Of a DNA stretch of 64,000 nt, positions 1-8,671 are shown in pieces. The DNA lies in assembly GCF_001652265.1 (NCBI RefSeq), contig NZ_LWBS01000143.1, positions 41,521-105,520 of the forward strand. Reading direction: 5' to 3'. Positions within the stretch are counted from its first letter, which is position 1. The number at the start of each line of letters is the position of its first letter. The translations under genes were made by a program, and so were the position numbers. The notes beneath the pieces are model-generated. The model was not told where the DNA came from, did no database searches, and worked only from the letters and a program-made list of their open reading frames with translations. Origin of the DNA: Rhizobium leguminosarum (GTDB taxonomy: Bacteria > Pseudomonadota > Alphaproteobacteria > Rhizobiales > Rhizobiaceae).

Positions 1-932
1 TGCAGACGGAATTCGTCGCCGTGCCGCCGTTCTGGACTGTGGGACAGACGATCGACTACATGCGCGACGAGGAGGATCTGCCCTATTCCTTCTCGCAGAT
101 CTTCGTCATCGATCCGACCTTCAAGCTGCTCGGCGCCGTCGATCTCGATCAGATCCTGCGCACCAAGCGGCAGACGAAGATCGAGCAGATCATGCGCGAG
201 ACGAACCATCCGGTTCCAGCCGAGATGGATCAGGAGGAGGCTGCCCAGCTCTTCGAGCAGTACGACCTTCTCTCGGCCGCCGTCGTCGACGAAAACGGCC
301 GGCTGGTCGGCGTGCTGACCATCGACGACGTCGTCGACGTCATCCACGAGGAGGCGGATGAGGACATCAAGCGCCTCGGCGGCGTCGGCGACGAAGAGCT
401 GTCAGACAATGTGCTCTCGACGGTGCGTTCGCGCTTCCTGTGGCTTTTGATCAACCTCGGCACGGCGATGCTGTCGGCCAGCGTCATCGGCCTGTTTGAC
501 GGCTCGATCGAGAAGATGATCGCGCTTGCCGTGCTGATGCCGATCGTCGCCTCGATGGGCGGCAATGCCGGCACGCAGACGATGACGGTGACGGTGCGCG
601 CGCTCGCGACCCGCGATCTCGACATCTACAATGCCGGCCGCATCATCCGCAGGGAGGCGGGCGTCGGCATCCTGAACGGCATCGTCTTCGCGACGATCAT
701 GGGCGCGATCGCCGGCACCTGGTTCCACGACTACCAGCTCGGCGGGGTGATTGCGGCGGCGATGATCATCAATCTGATAGCGGCAGCCCTTGCCGGCATC
801 CTTCTGCCGCTGCTGCTCGACAAGATGGGCGCCGACCCGGCGATCGCCTCGTCGGTCTTCGTCACGACGGTGACCGATTGTACAGGCTTCTTCGCCTTTC
901 TCGGCATCGCCACCTGGTGGTTCGGCATCTGA
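1..932 (+). CDS. mgtE: Magnesium transporter MgtE, C-terminal part (cut by window edge)
   Basis: MgtE is an inner-membrane Mg2+ channel gated by its cytoplasmic N and CBS domains. The frame is open from base 3, and the residues before the first possible start (GTG at 21) already read as MgtE (QTEFVAV then PPFWTVGQTIDYMR), so the true start lies left of the window. About 310 residues are visible: the end of the first CBS motif, a second CBS motif near LSAAVVDENGRLVGVLTIDDV, then the five-helix pore domain from about RFLWLLINLGTA. The pore signature GGNAGTQT is present. The C-terminus (TWWFGI) is complete. The family assignment is secure. Confidence 0.93.
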   Translation, partial: QTEFVAVPPFWTVGQTIDYMRDEEDLPYSFSQIFVIDPTFKLLGAVDLDQILRTKRQTKIEQIMRETNHPVPAEMDQEEAAQLFEQYDLLSAAVVDENGRLVGVLTIDDVVDVIHEEADEDIKRLGGVGDEELSDNVLSTVRSRFLWLLINLGTAMLSASVIGLFDGSIEKMIALAVLMPIVASMGGNAGTQTMTVTVRALATRDLDIYNAGRIIRREAGVGILNGIVFATIMGAIAGTWFHDYQLGGVIAAAMIINLIAAALAGILLPLLLDKMGADPAIASSVFVTTVTDCTGFFAFLGIATWWFGI

Positions 933-944
933 ACGGCCCAAAAA

Positions 945-968
945 ATTGACTATTACGTAAAAGTCAAT
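945..968. promoter_or_regulatory. Palindromic operator of the MerR gene
   Basis: A 24-base inverted repeat, ATTGACT-A-TTACGTAA-A-AGTCAAT, is symmetrical about 956/957 with a single mismatched pair (952/961). It ends 29 bases before the MerR start. MerR proteins bind such dyads within elongated promoter spacers, so this is probably the regulator's own operator. The target assignment is an inference from position. Confidence 0.6.
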
Positions 969-997
969 ATTATCGTCTGTCCGACGACGGGGAACAC

Positions 998-1390
998 ATG
1001 CCGGTGAACAAATATTATAGCATAACGGAACTGACGCGCGAATTCGGGGTCTCGACGCGCACGCTCCGCTTCTACGAGGACGAGGGACTGATCCATCCGG
1101 AGCGGCGCGGGCGCACCCGTCTGTTCCGGCAAGCCGACCGGCGCCTCATCGGGGAAATCCTCCGCGGCCGGCGCATCGGTTTCACCATCGCCGAAATCCG
1201 CGAGATCATTCAGGTCTACAAGGAGCCGCCGGGCGAACTCGGCCAGCTGAAACTCCTGATGAAGCGCGTCGACGAGAAGCGCGACGACCTGCGCCAGAAG
1301 CGCAAGGATATCGACGACACGCTGGCGGAACTCGATTCTATCGAAGAGACCTGCCTCGGCCGCCTCGCCGAAATCGGCGTCACCACCTGA
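998..1390 (+). CDS. MerR family transcriptional regulator
   Basis: A 130-residue one-domain regulator. Residues about 6-75 hold the winged helix-turn-helix (YSITELTREFGVSTRTLRFY, then the RRG...RLFRQADRRLI wing). Residues about 85-125 form a charged coiled coil for dimerisation (LKLLMKRVDEKRDDLRQK). No cysteine pattern of metal-sensing MerR proteins is present; the single Cys is near the end. The sequence resembles the LiuR-type MerR proteins that control branched-chain amino-acid or acyl-CoA genes in proteobacteria, but no acyl-CoA gene lies next to it, so its target is unknown. The ATG follows a palindromic operator, suggesting autoregulation. Confidence 0.85.
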   Translation: MPVNKYYSITELTREFGVSTRTLRFYEDEGLIHPERRGRTRLFRQADRRLIGEILRGRRIGFTIAEIREIIQVYKEPPGELGQLKLLMKRVDEKRDDLRQKRKDIDDTLAELDSIEETCLGRLAEIGVTT

Positions 1391-1414
1391 AAAGCGGCTA
1401 ATGGTTACCAGCCT

Positions 1415-2404
1415 TTATTGCGCCTCGGCGCTGCATTCGGCGGCGATCGTCTGGACCCGCTCGTCGTTCCGAATATCGATCTCTCCCGCCTGCAGCGGCG
1501 TGAACAGGGCTTGGGCCTGCAATTTGTCCAGCGTGCACTGGCAGAAGCCGCGGCAAAGCGCTTCGCCTTGCTGCATGACGCAAGAGGCGTTGCATTGCCT
1601 TAGGTAAGCCGCGAGCGGATCCGGCGCCTGCGGCGGGACGACGAGGGAAAGCCCGTAGGCGATGCCGATCAACACCGGCTGATGGATGAGATAGAAAGCA
1701 AGGCTGTGGCGACCGAGCCTTGCCGGCCACCAGGAACCGGTGCCAATGACGGCAAGCCGCTGCGGCAGCCCGGTTTTGATGGCGATCGAGGCGATACTCA
1801 ATCCAGCGAAGAAGGGCACTGCCCAGGGAAACAGCGGGACGTAGTCGTTAGAGCGTTCCGGCGTCACGGCAAGGCCGATCCAGGCGAGATATCTGGGATC
1901 GAAGAAGGATGAGCGAAGCAGGCCGGGTGGCCCGAAATTATCGGTGATCCAGGCGGCAAAGAGCGCGAGCGTGGCGATGAGCGTGAAGGCGAGCGGCAGC
2001 CTCAAAAAAACGACGCCGATGAGTGTGAGCACCGCGATACAATGCAGGATGCCGAAATAGATCCACTCGTTCGGCATCGCGATGCGCGTAGCGATCGAGA
2101 TGAGCGCGGCTGCCGCGGCGATCATGCCGAAGCGCTTCCAGTAGGAGGGCCAGCGAATCTCGGGCGTGCTCGAGAGCACCAGGCTGATGCCGACGATGAA
2201 GAGAAAGGTTGTGGCGATCGCCCGGGCATAGATCTTCAGCCAACCGGATTCGGCCGTGCCCGGCGCGAGATAGCCCATGAACTCCATGTCCCAGCTGAAA
2301 TGGTAGCTCGCCATGGCGATCAGCGCGACGCCGCGCGCCGTATCCAATAGACCGATGCGCGGCGGTTTTACCGCCGCATCGGCTTTCGTTGCCGGCAATG
2401 TCAT
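1415..2404 (-). CDS. DUF1624 / heparan-alpha-glucosaminide N-acetyltransferase-like membrane protein
   Basis: A polytopic membrane protein of 329 residues. The N-terminal signature LLDTARGVALIAMASYHFSWD with its conserved R and H, and about eight hydrophobic helices, match DUF1624, relatives of the lysosomal acetyl-CoA:glucosaminide acetyltransferase. Its substrate in bacteria is not known. The ATG at 2404 overlaps the stop of the upstream DUF599 gene (TGATG), which indicates translational coupling; an in-frame TTG three bases earlier is less likely. Unusual is a soluble tail of about 70 residues with six cysteines (CNASC, LCRGFCQC, AAEC) after the last helix. Confidence 0.8.
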   Translation of the reverse strand: MTLPATKADAAVKPPRIGLLDTARGVALIAMASYHFSWDMEFMGYLAPGTAESGWLKIYARAIATTFLFIVGISLVLSSTPEIRWPSYWKRFGMIAAAAALISIATRIAMPNEWIYFGILHCIAVLTLIGVVFLRLPLAFTLIATLALFAAWITDNFGPPGLLRSSFFDPRYLAWIGLAVTPERSNDYVPLFPWAVPFFAGLSIASIAIKTGLPQRLAVIGTGSWWPARLGRHSLAFYLIHQPVLIGIAYGLSLVVPPQAPDPLAAYLRQCNASCVMQQGEALCRGFCQCTLDKLQAQALFTPLQAGEIDIRNDERVQTIAAECSAEAQ

Positions 2405-3168
2405 CAAAGTCCCTCGGGCAAATCATTTCCGCCGCTCGACGGCCTATCGCGGCGAATAGCAGAAAGGTGGAGATTTGATGGCGGACCGGCATCCATGATC
2501 GCCAGTCGCGCTTGCGAGAAAAATTGCCGGCGTGTCAGCACGAAGATGACGATCGCCGTCGTCATCATGAAGACATAGGGGTTGATGAACCAGCCGAGAT
2601 AGCCGATCGACAGGAAGATCGCCCTGAGGCCCTCGTTGAAATTGCTGCCGGCAATGACGTTCATGCGGATGACGCGTTCGGCCGCCCGCTCGGCGGCGAT
2701 GACGTCGCGCTCGCTGTCGCGCATCATCGGGATCGAGCCGAAGAGAATGGTGCAGTAGTTGAACAGCCGATAGGACCAGCCGAATTTGAAGAAGGCGTAG
2801 CCGAAAAGCGCTGCCAGCCCACCGACCTTCATCTCGAAGACGGCATGGCCGCCATGGAAGACGAAGGGCAGGTCGGCGAAGACGGCATCGACCTTCTCCG
2901 TTGCGCCCAGCAAAGCAAAGCAGCTGCCGATCGCGAAGATCGAGGTCGAGGCAAAGAAGGCGGTGCCGTTCTGCAGGCCGGCCATGATCTGCGTGTCGAT
3001 CATCTTCAGGTCGCGGCGCAGCGAATTGTAGATCCACTCCCGGCGCCGTTCGGTCATCGCATGGGTCAGGCTGGTGCGTCCGAAGAAGGTGCGGCCGTGC
3101 AGCAGCCAGGAATAGGCCATCCAGACAGAGGCAAAGAAAGCCAGAGCGATATAATCCGCCGTCGTCAT
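2404..3168 (-). CDS. DUF599 membrane protein
   Basis: A 254-residue membrane protein. It has an N-terminal helix (IALAFFASVWMAYSWLLHGR), a cytoplasmic stretch (TERRREWIYNSLRRDLKMIDTQIMAGLQNGTAF) and further helices, which fit DUF599, a family of unknown function. The ATG at 3168 is preferred over an upstream in-frame ATG at 3210 because the hydrophobic helix starts right after it and GGAG lies upstream. Its stop overlaps the start of the DUF1624 gene, so the two form an operon and probably act in the same envelope process. Confidence 0.8.
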   Translation of the reverse strand: MTTADYIALAFFASVWMAYSWLLHGRTFFGRTSLTHAMTERRREWIYNSLRRDLKMIDTQIMAGLQNGTAFFASTSIFAIGSCFALLGATEKVDAVFADLPFVFHGGHAVFEMKVGGLAALFGYAFFKFGWSYRLFNYCTILFGSIPMMRDSERDVIAAERAAERVIRMNVIAGSNFNEGLRAIFLSIGYLGWFINPYVFMMTTAIVIFVLTRRQFFSQARLAIMDAGPPSNLHLSAIRRDRPSSGGNDLPEGL

Positions 3169-3219
3169 CAGTGATTCAGTCTCCGCATGAACGCAGCCAT
3201 TATGCCGCAAGCCGGATTA

Positions 3220-3270
3220 TGCCGCATGGCCGAGTTCGGCGGCTTTACGCGAGTTTTTGGCCATGCGGCA
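3220..3270. repeat. Intergenic inverted repeat
   Basis: Arms TGCCGCATGGCC (3220-3231) and GGCCATGCGGCA (3259-3270) are perfect 12-base inverted copies with a 27-base loop. The flanks carry further copies of ATTATGCCG (3199-3207, 3216-3224) and its complement (3274-3282). It lies between the DUF599 start and the remnant rpiB. It may be a mosaic repeat or a weak terminator. Confidence 0.5.
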
Positions 3271-3362
3271 GTTCGGCATAATCGAGCCGTCGGGAAACGA
3301 CAAGGCTTGGCGGATAGCCGACCGGCATCTTCCGGAACTAACGACAGCAATACGGTCATCCG

Positions 3363-3863
3363 TCAGCTTGCGGATTCGGGCGGCAACCCAAAGAAAAAGG
3401 AGAAAAGCACGGCGTTACCCTCCAGCGCCTCAATCATCTCCACCCGCATCGCATGTCGGCCGCCCTCGAAACGAGCGGTCAGGAATGCATCCACGATATC
3501 GAGCGCCAGCCCTTCGCCCACCACGCGCACGCCAATCGAAAGCATGTTGGCATCGTTGTGCAGGCGGATCATACGAGCCGAGAATGTGTCTGCGCAGACG
3601 CCGCAACGGATGCCATTTACCTTGTTCGCCGCCATCATGATGCCCTAGCCTGTGCCGCATAGGATGATGCCAAACCGTCAATCGCCGGAGGCGACGAGAC
3701 GCGCCGCCGCGTGGCCTTGCTGAGGATAGTGTGTGCTCTCCGGCGTTGTCGGTCCGATGTCGACCGCTATCCAGCCTTGCGCCGCGATATGACCGGCAAT
3801 GGCCTGCCGGAGCTGAATGGCGGCGTGGTCGCTGGAGAGGGCGATGCGGTTGGTGGCTGTCAT
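3363..3863 (-). pseudogene. rpiB: Ribose-5-phosphate isomerase B, interrupted by two stop codons
   Basis: RpiB interconverts ribose 5-phosphate and ribulose 5-phosphate. One reading frame carries the family from the start (MTATNRIALSSDHAA) to the C-terminal GGRHAMRVEMIEALE, including IILCGTG, MMAANKVNGIRC and RLHNDANMLSIGVRV. Two in-frame stops interrupt it: TGA at 3678-3680, just before RFGIILCGTG, and TAG at 3645-3647, in the GTG-x-G substrate loop. The region normally reading VDYPD is also altered (THYPQQ). The frame is not shifted, so this is nonsense decay. Two separate errors make a sequencing artefact unlikely. Confidence 0.75.
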
Positions 3864-4030
3864 GGAGAAGTGGTTCCGTTTTCCAAAGCAGTTTGCCGTC
3901 CTGACGATGCATGCTAGCGCGCCAGACCAGTCTAGAAGCGCATGAGCAGGGCGCCGCGTTAACCGCTTTTAAAGTCGTGATGGCCAATTGTTCAGGGCTG
4001 AACCTGAACTCCGAATTCAAAAAGTGACTC

Positions 4031-5230
4031 ATGAGTCGGCCGGATTACATCCCGAGTCTCGATGGCCTGCGCGGTGTCGCTGCGCTTCTGGTCGTTGGAG
4101 CCCATATTGGCCTTATCTTTCCGATCACAGCTCCGCATCTCGTGACGATGGGCGACGAAGCCGTCGGTTTGTTTTTTGCTCTCAGCGGCTTCCTGATGGC
4201 TCATCTCTACGGCGCACGGCCGGTCACGAGAGAAAACGTGCTGGATTTTCTTGTGAGCCGCTTTGCCCGCATCTATCCAGTTTACCTGGCGGCCGTCGTT
4301 CTCGTGGCGATACTGTCGAGCATGCAAAATCTGGATTTTGTTCAGCCGATCGTTAACGGCACGGATTTTGTGCGTCATATCTTTCTCCTCGGCTCGAGTG
4401 GTGTTTTCTGGTCGATACCACCCGAGATCCAATTCTATCTGCTCTTTCCTGTCCTGTGGCTTTGCTTGGCCCAGCCGCACCGCTATAGCGGCATGATTGT
4501 GGGCCTCACCGTGGCCGTCGTCGTGGATGGCCTGGTCGAATTGCCAGGCCCGGGAATCCTGCTCGTCTCCAAGCTCCCTTACTTTCTGTTCGGGGCACTG
4601 GCCGGAATGATGCATTCTTACTGGAACAGCTGGATTCCATCTGCCCTCACAGGCATTTTAACGCTCATCGTTCTGGCGGTGTTTTTCACTTATCGGCATA
4701 TCTTGCCCGGCTTTTCCCCGGTATTTTGGAGCCTGCAAAGTGCGGTGGCCGCGGCCGTCATTGTCGGGCTCGTCGCTCGACAACCTCCCATCGCAGCCCG
4801 TGTCCTGGCAGCTGGGCCAGTACGGTTTTTCGGAAAGATCAGTTTTTCACTTTACCTTTTCCATGTCCCCATCATGTTCCTGGCGCGTCTGACTTTTGAT
4901 GCATTGATGCCAGAACCTGCGCTCATCATGGTGACAATTTTCGTTGCGGCAGTCGGGGCATGGTTCATCCACGAGACGATCGAGGTTCCAGGCCGACGGT
5001 GGCTGGTCCAGCTATGGCAGGATAATCGCTCGCGTCTGGTTTGGCGCGAAACTCCAGTTGGCCAAATGAACCGCGCGATCCTTGACCTGCAGGAGATCGA
5101 AAAACGCCTGCTGAGCGGGGCAACGTCAACCATGGCCGATCAACGACAAATCTCGACGACGCCCACCCCACCGGATGGAGCCGACGGCACCGTCATTCAA
5201 GATAATCGTAACGAGAAGCTTCGCGCATAA
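4031..5230 (+). CDS. Acyltransferase 3 family (OafA-like) membrane protein
   Basis: A 399-residue integral membrane O-acyltransferase. The family opening YIPSLDGLRGVAALLVVGAHIG holds the conserved R and the likely catalytic H. It is followed by GLFFALSGFLMAHLY, RFARIYPVYL and about ten hydrophobic helices. The last 90 residues are a polar cytoplasmic tail. Relatives move acetyl or other acyl groups onto exopolysaccharide, O-antigen or Nod factor; the substrate here cannot be read. The gene stands alone, no strong ribosome site is seen, and base composition looks less GC-rich than its neighbours, which may mean acquisition. Confidence 0.82.
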   Translation: MSRPDYIPSLDGLRGVAALLVVGAHIGLIFPITAPHLVTMGDEAVGLFFALSGFLMAHLYGARPVTRENVLDFLVSRFARIYPVYLAAVVLVAILSSMQNLDFVQPIVNGTDFVRHIFLLGSSGVFWSIPPEIQFYLLFPVLWLCLAQPHRYSGMIVGLTVAVVVDGLVELPGPGILLVSKLPYFLFGALAGMMHSYWNSWIPSALTGILTLIVLAVFFTYRHILPGFSPVFWSLQSAVAAAVIVGLVARQPPIAARVLAAGPVRFFGKISFSLYLFHVPIMFLARLTFDALMPEPALIMVTIFVAAVGAWFIHETIEVPGRRWLVQLWQDNRSRLVWRETPVGQMNRAILDLQEIEKRLLSGATSTMADQRQISTTPTPPDGADGTVIQDNRNEKLRA

Positions 5231-5233
5231 CGC

Positions 5234-5671
5234 TTAGCTGAGTTCTTGGGCCAGTCCGATGAGAAGCCCTTCAGGCCCGCGGATGTAGCAGAGCCGATAC
5301 GTGTCTTGATAGTCCACGACTTCGCCTACGAGCTGCGCGCCGCGCTTGCGCAGCCTGTCAAGCGTCTCATTGATGTCATCAACGGTGAACATGACGCGGA
5401 GGTAGCCGAGCGCGTTGACCGGGGCGTTGCGGTGATCTGCAACCACAGGCGGCGTGAGGAAGCGGGAGAGCTCGAGCCGGCTATGGCCATCCGGTGTGCG
5501 CATCATGGCAATCTCGACATGCTGATTGCCCAGTCCAGTGACACGCCCGGCCCATTCTCCTTCGATCGTGGCCCGCCCTTCGAGCTCGAGGCCGAGCTCG
5601 CGAAAGAAATCAATCGTCTCTTCGAGGTCATCGACGACGATTCCTACGTTGGCCATCCGTTTGAGCGCCAT
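5234..5671 (-). CDS. VOC family (glyoxalase / bleomycin resistance-type) protein
   Basis: A 145-residue vicinal-oxygen-chelate fold protein. Two beta-alpha-beta-beta-beta modules are visible: VGIVVDDLEETIDFFRELGLELEG and LRVMFTVDDINETLDRLRKRG, ending in YIRGPEGLLIGLAQEL. The start at 5671 (MALKRMANVGIVV) has GGGAG nine bases upstream, so the longer frame to 5779 is not used. The reaction is unknown; family members include glyoxalases, dioxygenases and resistance proteins. It converges with the acyltransferase, with three bases between the stops. Confidence 0.8.
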   Translation of the reverse strand: MALKRMANVGIVVDDLEETIDFFRELGLELEGRATIEGEWAGRVTGLGNQHVEIAMMRTPDGHSRLELSRFLTPPVVADHRNAPVNALGYLRVMFTVDDINETLDRLRKRGAQLVGEVVDYQDTYRLCYIRGPEGLLIGLAQELS

Positions 5672-5977
5672 CTGTCCAATCTCCCAATCTCGCAAGGTGT
5701 CGTCTAATCTAAGAACGGACAGGTTGCTCAACCTTGCCTGGCCCTCATCCGGGGAGCCTGCATCAACGAAGGAGTTCAACTTGCCGGGCGCTGTCCATGC
5801 CGGCCTTCATCAGTCCTGTTACATCGACTTCCGTAGGACATTGGGAGCCGGTGCAGACTGTCAAGACAAGGCAACCATTTCTTCCGCCGCATAGCCCTCG
5901 TGACCCCAGCGCTTACGCTCAGGTCGCGATCCAGTCTTTTCCTACGCATTGTCCAATGGGTTCCACGCCGATATCGG

Positions 5978-6076
5978 CATAACCCCGAAAATCGGATTCG
6001 ATTTTTGGTAAGGATTATGCGCAAGCTCAAGGTGCTAGAACGTCCTCGCGTGTCCTATGGGAGTCGCGGCGCTCTA
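5978..6076. repeat. Two-palindrome intergenic mosaic element, family 1
   Basis: First palindrome: CATAACCCCGAAAATCG facing CGATTTTTGGTAAGGATTATG (5978-6020). Second: TAGAACGTCCTCGCGTGTCC (6036-6055) facing GGGAGTCGCGGCGCTCTA (6059-6076). The spacer TCAAGGTGCTA matches the element at 7616-7710 read on the other strand. The layout resembles the rhizobial intergenic mosaic elements (RIMEs). It occupies the 510-base gap between the VOC gene and sdaA. Confidence 0.7.
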
Positions 6077-6181
6077 TCTGCAGTCCGAATGTCGCACCGG
6101 CTCCATGCGATGTCGGTGCGCCGCACGGATTCGAAACCGGCCTCGCTTAAGCTTGTATCCTCATCTTCAGAAGGCGCACCC

Positions 6182-7585
<1,404 letters not shown>

Positions 7586-7615
7586 GTTTGTGGACGCCTG
7601 ACGTTACGGCACCAT

Positions 7616-7710
7616 GCGTCCTTTCAGACGCGCAAAGGACGCTCGTAACACTTTGAACTGCTGCATAATTTCATCCTTAGATCGATTCTGGTCTAAGAAT
7701 AAAATTATGC
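7616..7710. repeat. Two-palindrome intergenic mosaic element, family 1 (inverted copy)
   Basis: Palindrome one: GCGTCCTTT (7616-7624) facing AAAGGACGC (7634-7642). Palindrome two: GCATAATTT (7663-7671) facing AAATTATGC (7702-7710), with inner arms CTTAGA (7676-7681) and TCTAAG (7692-7697). Read on the minus strand the order and the spacer (TTCAAAGTGTTA) match the element at 5978-6076. It fills the gap between sdaA and the DUF1489 gene. Confidence 0.7.
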
Positions 7711-7754
7711 TGGAGGTGCTTGACGCTCGCTGCCAAAAGGATTTCAACGGCGGC

Positions 7755-8192
7755 ATGGCATTGCATCTCATCAAACTCTGCGTCGGCGCCGACTCGATCG
7801 ACGATCTGCGCGAATGGGTGGCGGAACGCTCTCTGCGCGCCATTGCCGCCGGCCTCGAGCCGCATTCGGTGCATACGACGCGCATGGCGCCGAAACGCAT
7901 GGAGGAGTTGCTTGACGGCGGCTCGCTCTACTGGGTGATCAAGGGGCAGGTGCAGGCCAGGCAGAAGCTGCTCGACATCGAGACCTTCACGGACGGCGAG
8001 GGCATCTCGCGCTGCCGCCTGATGCTCGGCCCGGAGGTCATCGAGACGGCCGTGCAACCGAAACGTCCCTTCCAGGGCTGGCGTTATTACACTGAGGACG
8101 ACGTGCCGCGCGACCTGACAAGCCTTGGCGCCGGCATTGCCGAAATGCCCGCTGATCTTCGCCGCGAACTCACGGACCTTGGTCTGCTCTAA
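7755..8192 (+). CDS. DUF1489 family protein
   Basis: A soluble 145-residue protein conserved in Alphaproteobacteria, with no known function. The family opening MALHLIKLCVGADSIDDLREW is followed by HTTRMAPKR, GSLYWVIKGQVQARQ and the C-terminal RPFQGWRYY and DLTSLG. The start at 7755 matches the family N-terminus; an AAGGA lies 13 bases upstream. Longer in-frame starts run through the repeat element and are rejected. Its stop codon is the first part of a short palindrome (8190-8228). Confidence 0.85.
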   Translation: MALHLIKLCVGADSIDDLREWVAERSLRAIAAGLEPHSVHTTRMAPKRMEELLDGGSLYWVIKGQVQARQKLLDIETFTDGEGISRCRLMLGPEVIETAVQPKRPFQGWRYYTEDDVPRDLTSLGAGIAEMPADLRRELTDLGLL

Positions 8193-8228
8193 ACCCCGAA
8201 AATCGAAGCTGACTTCCGGAAAGGTTTA
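8190..8228. repeat. Half copy of a family-1 mosaic element, overlapping the DUF1489 stop
   Basis: TAAACCCCGAAAATCGAAG faces a GACTTCCGGAAAGGTTTA arm, with TAAACC (8190-8195) and GGTTTA (8223-8228) as outer arms. It matches the first palindrome of the element at 5978. The stop codon TAA of the DUF1489 gene is its first triplet, so it would lie at the mRNA 3' end and may stabilise or end the transcript. Confidence 0.5.
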
Positions 8229-8282
8229 TGCATGGATTGAAGGTGACGGCGTGCCCCATTCGGGCACGCGGCACTCCGCAGT

Positions 8283-8558
8283 TCAGCGCAGGCGCAGCTG
8301 CACCGGCGCGCTGCCGTCGGGGGATGTCACATGCAGATGGATGCGGGCTTCGGGTTGGGAATAGCGCCAGGCGCGCGCACCGTGGCACAGCAGCAGATTG
8401 ATGAGATCCCGGGTCTTCGGAGACTTCGCCTTCGGTCGTTGCAGGCCAATCTCGGCAAGGCGCAAAGCCGCCTCGTGCAGCGGATGCAGAGATGAGCGCC
8501 CCTTGGCCGCCATGCGGCGGTCTGAAGGCATTCCTGGAAAGTTCTCATTAATCGCCAT
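8283..8558 (-). CDS. Hypothetical protein, 91 residues
   Basis: A small basic soluble protein with no domain I recognise. Visible are an N-terminal polar stretch (MAINENFPGMPSDRR), a helix-rich middle (SLHPLHEAALRLAEIGLQRP), TRDLINLLLCHGARAWRYSQ and a beta-like end (ARIHLHVTSPDGSAPVQLRLR). The ATG at 8558 is preceded by GGGGA; an in-frame start six codons upstream is possible. It is leftward, with its own promoter region. Real-gene status rests on codon use and the ribosome site. Confidence 0.55.
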   Translation of the reverse strand: MAINENFPGMPSDRRMAAKGRSSLHPLHEAALRLAEIGLQRPKAKSPKTRDLINLLLCHGARAWRYSQPEARIHLHVTSPDGSAPVQLRLR

Positions 8559-8671
8559 TGTTTTCCCCGTACGCAATACTGATCGAGTTCAAGAATGGTG
8601 GCCGGAAACGCAAACACCGATTCCGGCCGTCACCAATGCCGCCGGCCATCTTGCAGGCAGCATCGAATAGC

